Positions 36,831 through 46,287 are shown, numbered from the stretch's first letter. The stretch is DNA of 64,000 nucleotides from Sinorhizobium sojae CCBAU 05684 (GCF_002288525.1 NZ_CP023067.1:3017001-3081000), one strand, 5' to 3'. Numbers and translations are program-made. Notes: a model not told the origin generated them from the sequence alone.

Positions 36831-37249
36831 TGGCAACCATCGCCACTCGCAAGAACCGCTGGCCCGTCGCACTCGTCGCCGTGCTCGTCATCTATATCGT
36901 CGCCGCGGGCCTGCTGCTTTCCGCTCTGCCGGTCAAGGACGGCGAGCGCGACTGGTTCGCCCCACTGATCCCCGGCGGCTGGATGGCCTGGTCCTTCCCG
37001 ACCGCCATGTTCTTTCTGACGATCTTCGCGCTGCTGTCGCTGATGGCTGTTTGGGAATATGCCCGGCCCGGCGGAAACCCACGCGTCGGCATCCTGCGCT
37101 TCGAAACGACGCGCGGCGACCGTCTCTTCGTGTCGCTCCTCGGAAGCGCATTCATTCACCTCGCCTGGCTGGGGCTGATCGGCGCAAATCTCTGGTGGGC
37201 GATTGCCCTCTCGGTGATCTACGCCATCGGCGTGTTCCGCTACGTCTGA
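36830..37249 (+). CDS. glpU: GlpU, small DUF2160 membrane protein
   Basis: 139 residues with about four predicted membrane helices (about 12-32, 50-75, 99-118, 120-137). It matches the DUF2160 small integral membrane family (WMAWSFPTAMFFLTI, VWEYARPGGNPRVGILRFETTRGDRLF). It sits inside the glycerol transporter operon, starting in the glpQ stop codon (TGATG). Its role in transport is not known; a permease accessory is inferred from position. Confidence 0.88.
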   Translation: MATIATRKNRWPVALVAVLVIYIVAAGLLLSALPVKDGERDWFAPLIPGGWMAWSFPTAMFFLTIFALLSLMAVWEYARPGGNPRVGILRFETTRGDRLFVSLLGSAFIHLAWLGLIGANLWWAIALSVIYAIGVFRYV

Positions 37250-37330
37250 GGCACCGGAATGAAGGGTAGGCCTCGGGGCGCCCTTCGAAACTGCAAGGCA
37301 ACGCAATCGCAAAACCCAAGGGAGGACTTA

Positions 37331-39055
37331 ATGCGAAGGCACCTTTTGACAACGACGGCAGCCATGCTGCTGGCCATTACCGGCTCGGCCTTTGCCGGCA
37401 TGGATGAGGCAAAGCAGTTCCTGGACAAGGAGGTCGGCGACCTCTCTTCGCTCGACCGCGGCGCCCAGGAAGCGGAAATGCAATGGTTCGTCGATGCGGC
37501 GAAACCCTTCGCCGGCATGGAGATCAAGGTCGTCTCCGAAACGATCACCACCCATGAATACGAATCGAAAGTGCTGGCGCCGGCCTTCACCGCGATCACC
37601 GGCATCAAGATCACCCACGACTTGATCGGCGAAGGCGACGTCGTCGAGAAGTTGCAGACGCAGATGCAATCCGGCGAAAACGTCTACGACGCCTATATCA
37701 ACGACTCCGACCTGATCGGCACCCATTGGCGTTACCAGCAGGCCCGTAACCTCACCGACTGGATGGAAAACGAAGGCAAGGACGTCACCAACCCCAACCT
37801 CGACGTCGACGATTTCATCGGCAAGTCCTTCACCACCGCTCCGGACGGCAAGCTCTACCAACTTCCCGACCAGCAGTTCGCCAACCTCTATTGGTTCCGC
37901 TACGACTGGTTCAGCGATCCGAAGATTCAGGAAGAGTTCAAGGCCAAGTACGGCTACGACCTCGGCGTGCCGGTCAACTGGTCGGCCTATGAGGATATCG
38001 CCGAGTTCTTCAACGGCCGCGAGATCGACGGCAAGAAGGTCTATGGCCATATGGACTATGGCAAGAAGGACCCGTCGCTCGGCTGGCGATTCACCGACGC
38101 CTGGCTGTCGATGGCCGGCAATGGCGACAAGGGCATCCCGAACGGCCGCCCGGTCGACGAGTGGGGCATCAAGGTCGACGAGAACTCCAGGCCCGTCGGC
38201 TCCTGCGTCGCCCGCGGCGGCGACACCAACGGCCCGGCCGCAGTCTACTCGATCGACAAGTACCTGACCTGGCTCAAGAACTACGCGCCGCCGGAAGCCC
38301 AGGGCATGACCTTCTCCGAAGCCGGCCCGGTTCCGGCCCAGGGTGCGATCGCCCAGCAGATGTTCTGGTACACGGCCTTTACCGCCGATATGGTCAAGGA
38401 CGGCCTGCCCGTAGTCAATGCCGACGGCACGCCGAAGTGGCGCATGGCGCCCTCCCCGCACGGCGTCTACTGGAAGGACGGCATGAAGCTCGGCTATCAG
38501 GACGCCGGCTCCTGGACGCTGCTGAAGTCCACGCCGGAAGATCGCGCCAAGGCCGCTTGGCTCTATGCCCAGTTCGTGACGTCCAAGACCGTCGACGTGA
38601 AGAAGAGCCATGTCGGCCTCACCTTCATCCGCCAGTCGACGCTCGACCATCCAAGCTTCACCGAGCGCGCTCCGAAGCTCGGCGGCCTGATCGAGTTCTA
38701 TCGCTCGCCGGCCCGCGTGCAGTGGACCCCGACCGGCACCAACGTGCCTGACTATCCGAAGCTGGCGCAGCTGTGGTGGCAGGCGATCGGTGATGCCTCT
38801 TCCGGCGCCAAGTCCGCGCAGGAAGCGATGGACTCGCTTTGCGCCGAGCAGGAGAAGGTGCTGCAGCGCCTGGAACGCGCCGGCATCCAGGGTGATATCG
38901 GACCGAAGCTCGCCGAAGAGCACGATCTCGAATATTGGAACGCGGAAGCCGTCAAGGCCGGCAATCTCGCTCCGCAGCTGAAGATCGAGAACGAGAAGGA
39001 AAAGCCGATCACCGTCAATTACGACGAGCTGGTCAAGAGCTGGCAGACCAACTAA
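37331..39055 (+). CDS. glpV: glycerol ABC transporter substrate-binding protein GlpV
   Basis: 574 residues, long for a binding protein but typical of this family. The signal peptide is residues 1-22 (MRRHLLTTTAAMLLAITGSAFA), giving a periplasmic product starting GMDEAKQF. The body is an extracellular solute-binding family 1 fold. GGAGGACTTA precedes the ATG. It is the last gene of the glp operon and is followed by two hairpins. Confidence 0.94.
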   Translation: MRRHLLTTTAAMLLAITGSAFAGMDEAKQFLDKEVGDLSSLDRGAQEAEMQWFVDAAKPFAGMEIKVVSETITTHEYESKVLAPAFTAITGIKITHDLIGEGDVVEKLQTQMQSGENVYDAYINDSDLIGTHWRYQQARNLTDWMENEGKDVTNPNLDVDDFIGKSFTTAPDGKLYQLPDQQFANLYWFRYDWFSDPKIQEEFKAKYGYDLGVPVNWSAYEDIAEFFNGREIDGKKVYGHMDYGKKDPSLGWRFTDAWLSMAGNGDKGIPNGRPVDEWGIKVDENSRPVGSCVARGGDTNGPAAVYSIDKYLTWLKNYAPPEAQGMTFSEAGPVPAQGAIAQQMFWYTAFTADMVKDGLPVVNADGTPKWRMAPSPHGVYWKDGMKLGYQDAGSWTLLKSTPEDRAKAAWLYAQFVTSKTVDVKKSHVGLTFIRQSTLDHPSFTERAPKLGGLIEFYRSPARVQWTPTGTNVPDYPKLAQLWWQAIGDASSGAKSAQEAMDSLCAEQEKVLQRLERAGIQGDIGPKLAEEHDLEYWNAEAVKAGNLAPQLKIENEKEKPITVNYDELVKSWQTN

Positions 39056-39066
39056 GCCACGACAAA

Positions 39067-39094
39067 GGCGCCGCCCGGGCTCTGGGGCGGCGCC
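39067..39094 (+). terminator. GC-rich hairpin after glpV
   Basis: Perfect ten-pair stem GGCGCCGCCC / GGGCGGCGCC with an eight-base loop, 12 bases after the glpV stop. No T-run follows, so it more likely protects the mRNA 3' end than terminates alone. Confidence 0.55.
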
Positions 39095-39114
39095 AGAGAA
39101 GCGGAGATGCGGCG

Positions 39115-39140
39115 CCGGGGCTGGAAACAGCCCCGGTTTT
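39115..39140 (+). terminator. rho-independent terminator of the glp operon
   Basis: CCGGGGCTG-GAAA-CAGCCCCGG, a nine-pair stem closed by a GNRA tetraloop and followed by four T. Confidence 0.85.
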
Positions 39141-39257
39141 CGTCGTTGGTATGGAACGATCGGAAACGGCGGAATTGAGGCGGAGTGCGTCCCTTACAAG
39201 AGCCATTAGGCAGGCCCTTCTTTGCGATCGAGGCATCGCCGCCACGAAGCGTCCAAC

Positions 39258-39686
39258 TCAATCCTTGCGCTTGCGGCAATAGAGCTCCAGCCGGTGGCGC
39301 ACGAGCTCGTAGCCGAGTTCTGCGGCGATCTCCGCCTGCAACTGCTCGATCTTGTCGGAGCGGAACTCGATCACCGCGCCCGTGTCGATGTCGATCAGGT
39401 GGTCGTGATGCGGGGCGTCGGCAGTCTCGAAACGAGCGGTGGCATTCTCGAAGGCGTGCCGCTGCACGACGCCCTGCTGCTCCAGCGCCGAAAGCGTCCG
39501 GTAGACGGTCGAGAGCGACACGGTCGCATCGATCTCCTTGGCGCGTCTGTGCAACTCGCTTGCGTCCGGATGGTCTTCGGCTTCGGCCAGGATCTTCAGG
39601 ATGGCGGCCCGCTGGCGTGTCACGCGCACGCCCCCATCGCGCAGGATTCCCTCCAGTTCCTCGACCTTATTCTTCGTCTTTGTCAT
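39258..39686 (-). CDS. mur: Fur-family manganese-responsive regulator Mur
   Basis: 142 residues with the Fur fold: GVRVTRQRAAILKILAEA and LSTVYRTLSALEQQGVV form the DNA-binding part, HHDHLIDIDTGAVIEF the metal-binding part. The CxxC structural-zinc motif of E. coli Fur is absent, consistent with rhizobial Mur proteins. In rhizobia this Fur homolog represses sitABCD when manganese is sufficient. It is divergent from sitA, with a perfect Mur box between them. Confidence 0.92.
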   Translation of the reverse strand: MTKTKNKVEELEGILRDGGVRVTRQRAAILKILAEAEDHPDASELHRRAKEIDATVSLSTVYRTLSALEQQGVVQRHAFENATARFETADAPHHDHLIDIDTGAVIEFRSDKIEQLQAEIAAELGYELVRHRLELYCRKRKD

Positions 39687-39729
39687 CCGCCGACACTAGC
39701 CAAGGGCCGCGAAATTGAAAATAGCTAGT

Positions 39730-39750
39730 TGCAAATGGTTCTCATTTGCA
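39730..39750 (+). promoter_or_regulatory. Mur box (MRS) upstream of sitABCD
   Basis: Perfect dyad TGCAAATG-N5-CATTTGCA, the form of the Mur-responsive sequence of rhizobial sit operons. It is immediately followed by TTGACT (39751), a probable -35, so binding would block RNA polymerase. It lies 46 bases upstream of sitA and 44 bases upstream of mur, so it may control both. Confidence 0.85.
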
Positions 39751-39795
39751 TTGACTTATTCAGGCTATTCGCCTACCCATAATGGGAGCTAACGA

Positions 39796-40713
39796 ATGGA
39801 GATACGAATGATCGATCTGACGAGGCGTGCGGCGCTGGTGGCCGCCGCGGCAATTGCTACCCTATCGCTCGCTCCCGCCAGCGCGACGGCGGCGGAAAAA
39901 TTCAAGGCCGTCACCACCTTCACGGTCATCGCCGACATGGCCCAGCACGTCGCGGGCGATGCGGCGATCGTCGAATCGATCACCAAGCCCGGCGCCGAGA
40001 TCCACAACTATCAGCCGACCCCGCGCGACATCTTGAAGGCGCACGACGCGCAACTGATCTTCTGGAACGGGCTCAACCTCGAACTCTGGTTCGAGAAGTT
40101 CTTCCAGAACCTCGACAATATTCCGGGCGTCGTGGTCTCCGAGGGGGTCGAGCCCATGGGCATTGCCGAAGGCCCCTATACCGGCAAGCCGAACCCGCAT
40201 GCCTGGATGTCGCCGACGGCGGCGCTGATCTATGTCGACAACATCCGCGATGCCTTCGTCGAACATGACCCCGAAAACGCGGAGACCTACAAGGCGAACG
40301 CCGACGCCTACAAGAAAGAGATCGAGGCGACGATCGCGCCGATCCGCGCGGAGTTGGACAGGATTCCTGCCGAAAAGCGTTGGCTCGTCTCGAGTGAGGG
40401 CGCATTCAGCTATCTCGCCCGCGATTTCGGCCTGAAGGAGCTCTATCTCTGGCCGATCAATGCCGACCAGCAGGGTACGCCGCAGCAGGTGCGCAAGGTG
40501 ATCGACGCGGTCAGGGCCAACAACATACCGGTGATCTTCTCCGAGAGCACGATTTCGCCCGATCCGGCCATGCAGGTGGCGCGCGAGACGGGTGCAAAAT
40601 ATGGCGGGGTGCTCTATGTGGATTCTCTGAGTGAGGCCGGCGGTCCCGTTCCCACCTATATCGACCTGCTGCGCGTCACCTCCGAAACCATCGCGAAAGG
40701 TCTTTCGCAATGA
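39796..40713 (+). CDS. sitA: Mn/Fe ABC transporter substrate-binding protein SitA
   Basis: 305 residues, cluster A-I (ZnuA/SitA) metal-binding protein. The signal peptide is about residues 1-33 (cleavage near ATAAEKF). Metal-ligand segments [18 protein letters not shown], the glutamate in [10 protein letters not shown] and the aspartate near [10 protein letters not shown] are visible. The start at 39796 has GGGAG seven bases upstream; an ATG at 39808 is also possible. It is the first gene of sitABCD. Confidence 0.95.
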   Translation: MEIRMIDLTRRAALVAAAAIATLSLAPASATAAEKFKAVTTFTVIADMAQHVAGDAAIVESITKPGAEIHNYQPTPRDILKAHDAQLIFWNGLNLELWFEKFFQNLDNIPGVVVSEGVEPMGIAEGPYTGKPNPHAWMSPTAALIYVDNIRDAFVEHDPENAETYKANADAYKKEIEATIAPIRAELDRIPAEKRWLVSSEGAFSYLARDFGLKELYLWPINADQQGTPQQVRKVIDAVRANNIPVIFSESTISPDPAMQVARETGAKYGGVLYVDSLSEAGGPVPTYIDLLRVTSETIAKGLSQ

Positions 40714-41645
40714 ACCTTCAGACAAAGGCTCGGCCGCTAACGCGGCCGGCACCCCAAGACGAGGGAAGCGGCATTCGCGTCCGCGACGCGACCGTCATCT
40801 ATCGCAATGGCCACCGGGCGCTCAGCGATGCTTCCTTCGCGATTCCGACCGGGACGATCACCGCCCTGGTCGGGGTCAATGGCAGCGGCAAGTCGACGAT
40901 GTTCAAGGCGATCATGGGTTTCGTCCGCCTCACCAAGGGCGATATCTCCGTTCTGGGCCTGACCGTGCCGCAGGCGCTCAAGAAGAACCTTGTCGCCTAT
41001 GTGCCGCAGGCCGAGGAAGTCGACTGGAACTTCCCGGTCCTCGTCGAAGACGTCGTCATGATGGGCCGCTACGGCCATATGAACATGCTGCGCATGGCGA
41101 AAAAGGCGGACCACGAAGCGGTCGAAGCGGCTCTGGCACGCGTCGGCATGAGCGATTTCCGCAAGCGCCAGATTGGGGAGCTTTCCGGGGGGCAGAAGAA
41201 GCGCGTCTTCCTCGCCCGGGCGCTCGCGCAGGATGGCCGGGTCATCCTGCTCGACGAGCCCTTCACTGGCGTCGACGTCAGGACCGAGGACGCGATCATC
41301 CGACTGCTCCTCGACCTGCGCGATGAGGGGCGGGTGATGCTCGTCTCCACCCACAATCTTGGCAGCGTGCCGGAATTCTGCGACCGGGCCGTGCTCCTGA
41401 AGAACACCGTGCTCGCCTACGGCCCGACCGAGTCCACCTTCACCCGCGACAATCTCGAACTCGCCTTCGGCGGCGTGCTGCGCCATTTCGTGCTCGGCGG
41501 CGAAAGCCTGCATGAGGATGCGGACCCGCGGCAGCTTTCGGTCATCAGCGACGACGAGCGGCCGCTCGTCATGTATGGCGCGAAAGGCCAGATGGTGCCG
41601 CAACCGGCGAAGCCCGAAACAGAAGCGGAGACGGACGCCGAATGA
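40710..41645 (+). CDS. sitB: Mn/Fe ABC transporter ATPase SitB
   Basis: 311 residues with complete ATPase motifs: [36 protein letters not shown], and switch histidine in [10 protein letters not shown]-terminal extension of about 50 residues is acidic. The start overlaps sitA by four bases (ATGA). Confidence 0.95.
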   Translation: MNLQTKARPLTRPAPQDEGSGIRVRDATVIYRNGHRALSDASFAIPTGTITALVGVNGSGKSTMFKAIMGFVRLTKGDISVLGLTVPQALKKNLVAYVPQAEEVDWNFPVLVEDVVMMGRYGHMNMLRMAKKADHEAVEAALARVGMSDFRKRQIGELSGGQKKRVFLARALAQDGRVILLDEPFTGVDVRTEDAIIRLLLDLRDEGRVMLVSTHNLGSVPEFCDRAVLLKNTVLAYGPTESTFTRDNLELAFGGVLRHFVLGGESLHEDADPRQLSVISDDERPLVMYGAKGQMVPQPAKPETEAETDAE

Positions 41646-42502
41646 TCGTGACGCTCCTGGAGCCGTTCACCTATTCCTACATGGTGAACGCCATGTGGGT
41701 CAGCGCGCTGGTCGGCGCCGTCTGCGCCTTCCTCTCGGCCTATCTGATGCTGAAAGGCTGGTCACTCATCGGCGACGCGCTCTCCCATTCGATCGTGCCC
41801 GGCGTCGCCGGCGCCTATATGCTCGGCCTCCCCTTCTCGCTGGGCGCCTTCTTCTCCGGCACGCTTGCCGCCGGGGCCATGCTGTTCCTCAACCAGCGGA
41901 CGCGGCTCAAGGAGGATACGATCATCGGCCTGATCTTCACCTCCTTCTTCGGCCTCGGGCTTTTCATGGTCTCGCTGTCGCCGACTTCAGTGAACATCCA
42001 GACGATCGTGCTCGGCAATATCCTCGCCATTACCCCCGCCGACACGCTGCAGCTCGCGATCATCGGCTTCGTCTCTCTCGCGATCCTCTCGGCGAAATGG
42101 AAGGATCTGATGGTGACCTTCTTCGACGAGAGCCATGCCCGCTCGATCGGCATCAACACGACACTCCTGAAAGTGCTGTTCTTCACCCTGCTGTCCGCCT
42201 CCACCGTTGCCGCACTACAGACCGTCGGCGCCTTTCTCGTCATAGCCATGGTCGTGACGCCCGGCGCGACTGGCTATCTGCTCACGGACCGATTCCCGCG
42301 GCTGATCCTGATCAGCATCGCCATCGGCGCGCTCACCAGCTTCGTCGGCGCCTATGCGAGCTATTTCCTCGACGGCGCCACCGGCGGCATCATCATCGTG
42401 CTGCAAACGCTGATCTTCTTTCTCGCTTTCGCCTTCGCGCCGAAGCACGGCCTCATTGCCGCCCGCCGCCGCGCATCCGCAGCCCTGGAGGCTCAGCGAT
42501 GA
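41642..42502 (+). CDS. sitC: Mn/Fe ABC transporter permease SitC
   Basis: 286 residues, ABC-3 family permease with about eight predicted helices; typical segments are [19 protein letters not shown] and [20 protein letters not shown]. Four-base overlaps with sitB and sitD indicate translational coupling. Confidence 0.95.
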   Translation: MIVTLLEPFTYSYMVNAMWVSALVGAVCAFLSAYLMLKGWSLIGDALSHSIVPGVAGAYMLGLPFSLGAFFSGTLAAGAMLFLNQRTRLKEDTIIGLIFTSFFGLGLFMVSLSPTSVNIQTIVLGNILAITPADTLQLAIIGFVSLAILSAKWKDLMVTFFDESHARSIGINTTLLKVLFFTLLSASTVAALQTVGAFLVIAMVVTPGATGYLLTDRFPRLILISIAIGALTSFVGAYASYFLDGATGGIIIVLQTLIFFLAFAFAPKHGLIAARRRASAALEAQR

Positions 42503-43350
42503 TATCTCTCGACATGCTGACCGCCGTCTTCGAATTCGAGTTCATGCGTAACGCCCTGATCATCTCGGTGCTGGTGGCAATCCCCACCGCCATGCTCTCC
42601 TGCTATCTCGTGCTGAAGGGCTGGTCGCTGATGGGTGACGCGATCTCGCATGCGGTTTTCCCGGGCGTCGTCGTCTCCTACATCGTCGGGCTGCCGCTCG
42701 CCGTCGGCGCCTTCGCCGCCGGCATGTGCTGCGCGCTCCTGACCGGCTATCTCAAGGAAAACAGTCGCATCAAGCAGGACACGTTGATGGGCGTGGTCTT
42801 TTCCGGCATGTTCGGCTTCGGGCTCGTGCTCTACGTGAAGATCCAGAGCGATGTGCATCTCGATCACATCCTCTTCGGCGATATGCTCGGCATCGGCTGG
42901 GGCGATATCCTGGAGACGGGCGCGATAGCCGTCTTTTCCGCCGGCGTCCTCGCGTTCAAATGGCGCGACCTGCTGCTTCACGCCTTCGATCCAGCCCAGG
43001 CGCGTGCTGTCGGGCTTCCGGTCGCGTGGCTGCATTACGGCCTGCTTGCGATCCTGTCGTTGACGATCGTCGGCGCGCTGAAAGCCGTCGGGCTGATCCT
43101 CGCAATCGCCATGCTGATCGCACCCGGCGCGATTGCCTATCTCCTGACACGCACCTTCAGCGGCATGCTCGTTGCCGCGGTCCTGATCGCCGTCGTCGCG
43201 TCCTTCTCCGGCGTATACATCTCCTTCTTCATCGACAGCGCACCGGCGCCGACCATCGTGCTGCTGATGACGGCGATATTTCTTCTCGCCTTCGGCTATT
43301 CCACTTGGAAGACAGCACGGATAGAAGCGCAGCGCGGTCGAATTCACTAG
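42499..43350 (+). CDS. sitD: Mn/Fe ABC transporter permease SitD
   Basis: 283 residues, second ABC-3 permease, parallel to SitC (GDAISHAVFPGVVVSYIVG and VGLILAIAMLIAPGAIAYLL), so the two descend from one gene. About eight helices. It starts in the sitC stop codon (ATGA) and ends the operon; no clear terminator follows. Confidence 0.94.
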   Translation: MISLDMLTAVFEFEFMRNALIISVLVAIPTAMLSCYLVLKGWSLMGDAISHAVFPGVVVSYIVGLPLAVGAFAAGMCCALLTGYLKENSRIKQDTLMGVVFSGMFGFGLVLYVKIQSDVHLDHILFGDMLGIGWGDILETGAIAVFSAGVLAFKWRDLLLHAFDPAQARAVGLPVAWLHYGLLAILSLTIVGALKAVGLILAIAMLIAPGAIAYLLTRTFSGMLVAAVLIAVVASFSGVYISFFIDSAPAPTIVLLMTAIFLLAFGYSTWKTARIEAQRGRIH

Positions 43351-43431
43351 CTGCGAGAAGCCTCTTGGAGAGCGGCACCCTCGTCCCGTATTGTGCGCCC
43401 TTCCAATTGGGTGAAAGCGAGTTGCAGGTCG

Positions 43432-44280
43432 ATGGAGAGCAAGCATAGGGGCCGCGCCGGCATTGCTTTCTTCATGGGTACCGTCGTGCTGATCTTCACG
43501 GCGATCCTCGCCACCGTGCTTCTTGCAAACGAGCATCGCAATCTGAAGCAGCTTCTGGCGGCACTGGGACTGCCGGAAAGCGCACCGAAACCGGAAGAGT
43601 CGCCTCGCCCCCCGCCGCGTGCGCCACCGCCGCGTGAGCCACAGCCGCTGGAAGTGATGCTCCCGGAGCGGATCTTCGCAGACCTCGACGCGCCGGGACA
43701 GCAGTTCCACCGACAGATCCGCAGCGATCCGCGCACGCTTTGCGATGGCCTGCGCGAGGCCGGCTTCAGCGATCTCGAATGGAAAGCAGCCGAGAGCAGC
43801 CGCTGGGAGTGCTCGTCGCTCGTCCCCTTCCCCCGGCCAGGGGAGGAGAAAAGCTCGTCGATCTTCATCTTTGTCAAAGGCAGCGGGGAGGACGAAATCA
43901 CCTCTTTCCGCGTGAAGTTGAACATCGAACACCCCCAAGACGCCCAGGCCGTGACCAGCGCTGCGGCAAGAGCTGCATCGGTGTTTCTCACGCATGTCCG
44001 CTGGGCCGACCGCGAGAGCATCGCGCTGAAGATCCAGGCGCTCGACGAGTTCGATCTCAAGCGCTTCGGCAGCCGAATCCGGTTCAGCCAAGAATCCGGC
44101 GCGACGCCGCGTTACAATTTTCTTGCCAATCGGGCAGCCAGAACGCAGCCGAAGACCATTGCTGCAGCCTATTTCGATCGCGAGAAATGGCTGACCCCGG
44201 GCGACGGCTTGCCGGTTTCCTTTATCCTTGGCCCCACGGCCTGGAATGCCGATGCCATCAAAGGGATCGATCGACGCTGA
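43432..44280 (+). CDS. membrane-anchored hypothetical protein
   Basis: 282 residues, not recognised with confidence (resembles the DUF6030-type rhizobial proteins). A short positive N-terminus precedes one membrane helix (about 10-33), then a proline-rich linker (KPEESPRPPPRAPPPREPQP), then a periplasmic globular part of about 210 residues with two cysteines (in RTLCDGL and RWECSS). No catalytic motif is seen. It lies 81 bases after sitD and converges on an AsnC-type gene, so it may be read from the sit transcript. An upstream in-frame ATG at 43393 lacks support. Confidence 0.75.
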   Translation: MESKHRGRAGIAFFMGTVVLIFTAILATVLLANEHRNLKQLLAALGLPESAPKPEESPRPPPRAPPPREPQPLEVMLPERIFADLDAPGQQFHRQIRSDPRTLCDGLREAGFSDLEWKAAESSRWECSSLVPFPRPGEEKSSSIFIFVKGSGEDEITSFRVKLNIEHPQDAQAVTSAAARAASVFLTHVRWADRESIALKIQALDEFDLKRFGSRIRFSQESGATPRYNFLANRAARTQPKTIAAAYFDREKWLTPGDGLPVSFILGPTAWNADAIKGIDRR

Positions 44281-44289
44281 GGGCGAATC

Positions 44290-44721
44290 TCAGCGATCGA
44301 TGCGGGTCGAGAGGATGATCGAGGAGAGCGTCTTTTCTACGCCTTCGATTTCGCCGATGCGGTCGATCAACAGATCCAGCTCGCCGATCGAGCTTGCCGC
44401 GACGATTGCAATGAGATCGAAACTGCCGCTGACCGAATGCAGCGTCCGGATTTCCCGGATAGCGGCAAGCTCGGGCGTAACGCGGTTCAACGCCCGCGGC
44501 GCGATGGTGATCAGCATATGCGCCTTCACCAGGCCCTTTTCGTAATTCTCCGAAAGCCGCACGCCGTAGCCCGCGATCACGCCGTCGCGTTCGAGCCGTT
44601 CGATACGCGCCTGCACGGTCGTGCGCGAGAGGCCGAGCCGGCGCGCGAGCGTCGCCGTCGGCATGCGGGCGTTGTCGCTAAGGATGGCGAGAAGTTCACG
44701 GTCCTTATCGGAAACCTGCAT
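44290..44721 (-). CDS. Lrp/AsnC-family regulator divergent from lysine dehydrogenase gene
   Basis: 143 residues: winged helix (DKDRELLAILSDNARMPTATLARRLGLSRTTVQARIERL) and RAM domain (AHMLITIAP, IRTLHSVSGSFDLIAIVA). The start at 44721 is preferred over 44772 because two dyads, probable binding sites, lie between these points and would otherwise be inside the gene. Likely the lysine-responsive activator of the divergent dehydrogenase. Confidence 0.9.
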   Translation of the reverse strand: MQVSDKDRELLAILSDNARMPTATLARRLGLSRTTVQARIERLERDGVIAGYGVRLSENYEKGLVKAHMLITIAPRALNRVTPELAAIREIRTLHSVSGSFDLIAIVAASSIGELDLLIDRIGEIEGVEKTLSSIILSTRIDR

Positions 44722-44735
44722 AATGTCGATCCTGA

Positions 44736-44799
44736 TCGGCGAAATGCCGAATGTGTTCGTCGATTTAGTCATTTCGGCGCTTTAAAGCAATGGCCGAAA
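44736..44799. promoter_or_regulatory. candidate operator dyads between AsnC-type regulator and lysine dehydrogenase gene
   Basis: TCGGC-GAAAT-GCCGA at 44736-44750, and TTTCGGC...GCCGAAA at 44772-44799 enclosing the perfect palindrome GCTTTAAAGC (44779-44788). The shared TCGGC/GCCGA half sites and the divergent position suggest binding by the regulator. Confidence 0.4.
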
Positions 44800-44841
44800 G
44801 GAGGACAATGACATTGAAGAGCTCATATCAGGGGAAGAACA

Positions 44842-45945
44842 ATGAAAGAGATCGTTGTCATCGGTGCCGGCAAGATCGGATCGACGATCGCGCGCATGCT
44901 CGCCCACTCCGGCGATTATCGTGTCTGCGTCGTCGACCGCAGCGCCGAGCAACTGCAGGAAATCGAAAAGCACGACGCCATTTCGTCAACCGCCATCGAC
45001 ATCACCGACAGAAAAGCGCTTATCGATCTGCTCAAGGGCAAGTTTGCCGTCTTGAGCGCCGCACCGTTTCACCTGACGGTAGCGATCGCCGAGGCTGCCG
45101 CCGAGGCGGAAATACATTATCTCGACTTGACGGAAGACGTCGAATCGACCCGGCGGGTCAAGGCGATCGCCGCAAAGGCCATCTCCGCCTTCATCCCGCA
45201 ATGCGGGCTTGCGCCCGGCTTCATCTCGATCGTCGCCAATGATCTCGCCGGGCGCTTCGACAAGCTCGAAAGCGTGCGCATGCGCGTCGGCGCCTTGCCG
45301 CAATATCCTTCGAACGCGCTCAACTATAACCTGACCTGGAGCACGGACGGGGTCATCAACGAATATATCGAGCCCTGCGAGGCCATCGTCGAAGGCACGC
45401 TGGTCGAAGTCCCCGCCATGGAAGGGCGCGAGGAGTTTTCGCTCGACGGTATTACCTACGAAGCATTCAACACATCGGGCGGACTTGGCACGCTCTGCGA
45501 AACGCTCGAGGGCAAGGTCCGCACGCTGAACTACAAGACGATCCGCTACCCCGGCCATGCCGCGATCTTCAAGGCGCTCTTGAACGATCTCGGCCTGCGC
45601 CATCGCCGCGAGGTCCTGAAGGACATTCTGGAAAACGCCTTGCCGACCACCACCCAGGACGTTGTGGTCATCTTCGTAACCGTTTCTGGCTTCCGCGACG
45701 GACACCTCGTTCAGGAAACCTATGCCAACAAGGTCTATAGCGGTGTCGTCGCCGGGCGGATGCAGAGCGCCATCCAGATCACCACGGCCGGAAGCATCTG
45801 CGCCGTGCTCGACCTGCTGGCGGAGGACAAGATCCCGAACCGGGGTTTCGTTCGCCAGGAAGATATTGCGCTCGACACCTTCCTCGCCAACCGCTTCGGC
45901 CACTACTACGCGCAGCGGAACGGCACGGAAAGGGCTGCAAGCTGA
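44842..45945 (+). CDS. L-lysine 6-dehydrogenase-like saccharopine dehydrogenase family protein
   Basis: 367 residues. An N-terminal Rossmann domain (VIGAGKIGSTIARML) and a saccharopine-dehydrogenase-type catalytic domain with HYLDLTEDVEST, IPQCGLAPGF, the NYNLTWSTDGVINEYIEPC block and RYPGHAAIFKALL. It closely resembles the Agrobacterium lysine 6-dehydrogenase, which oxidatively deaminates the epsilon-amino group of lysine with NAD+ to give 2-aminoadipate semialdehyde. The divergent AsnC regulator supports amino acid catabolism. True saccharopine dehydrogenase is the alternative. Confidence 0.85.
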   Translation: MKEIVVIGAGKIGSTIARMLAHSGDYRVCVVDRSAEQLQEIEKHDAISSTAIDITDRKALIDLLKGKFAVLSAAPFHLTVAIAEAAAEAEIHYLDLTEDVESTRRVKAIAAKAISAFIPQCGLAPGFISIVANDLAGRFDKLESVRMRVGALPQYPSNALNYNLTWSTDGVINEYIEPCEAIVEGTLVEVPAMEGREEFSLDGITYEAFNTSGGLGTLCETLEGKVRTLNYKTIRYPGHAAIFKALLNDLGLRHRREVLKDILENALPTTTQDVVVIFVTVSGFRDGHLVQETYANKVYSGVVAGRMQSAIQITTAGSICAVLDLLAEDKIPNRGFVRQEDIALDTFLANRFGHYYAQRNGTERAAS

Positions 45946-46010
45946 AGCGGTGCCCCTTGGGCGATCGAATGATGCGCATTCCCGGCGCGTCCTCGGAACA
46001 GAATACGGAA

Positions 46011-46036
46011 AATGCCCGGACATGGTCCGGGTATTT
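46011..46036 (+). terminator. terminator after the lysine dehydrogenase gene
   Basis: AATGCCCGGAC and GTCCGGGTATT pair over 11 bases (one G-T) around an ATG triloop, with a short T-rich tail. It may also work on the minus strand. Confidence 0.7.
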
Positions 46037-46065
46037 GCGTTGACGGCGAACTCTCCTGGAGCCAG

Positions 46066-46225
46066 GCGTCTCCCTCATCCGACCTGCCGGCCACCTTTCT
46101 CCCCCCAAGCGGGGCGAAGGTGACTCGCAACGCCCCGCCCGTTCCTCTGCCATGAAGAGGGCGGTCGCGGCAGTGCTCATCCCCTCTCCCCGCGCGGGCG
46201 GGGAGGGCCAGGGTGAGGGGCAATT
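46066..46225. repeat. RIME-like element upstream of the atp terminator
   Basis: Two linked hairpin blocks: ACCTT...CCCC / GGGG...AAGGT near 46092-46121, and CCCTCTCCCCGC near 46181 with GGGGAGGG. The second ends in the GGGTGAGGGG tail shared with the 1.3 and 29.4 kb elements. Confidence 0.55.
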
Positions 46226-46256
46226 CCGCCGCGCTAAAGCGGTTTCGCCGACCCAC

Positions 46257-46287
46257 AAAAAACCCCGCCTGCGAACTGAGGCGGGGT
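46257..46287 (-). terminator. rho-independent terminator of the atp operon
   Basis: On the minus strand ACCCCGCC, ten-base loop, GGCGGGGT followed by TTTTT, 42 bases after the atpC stop. Confidence 0.88.
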
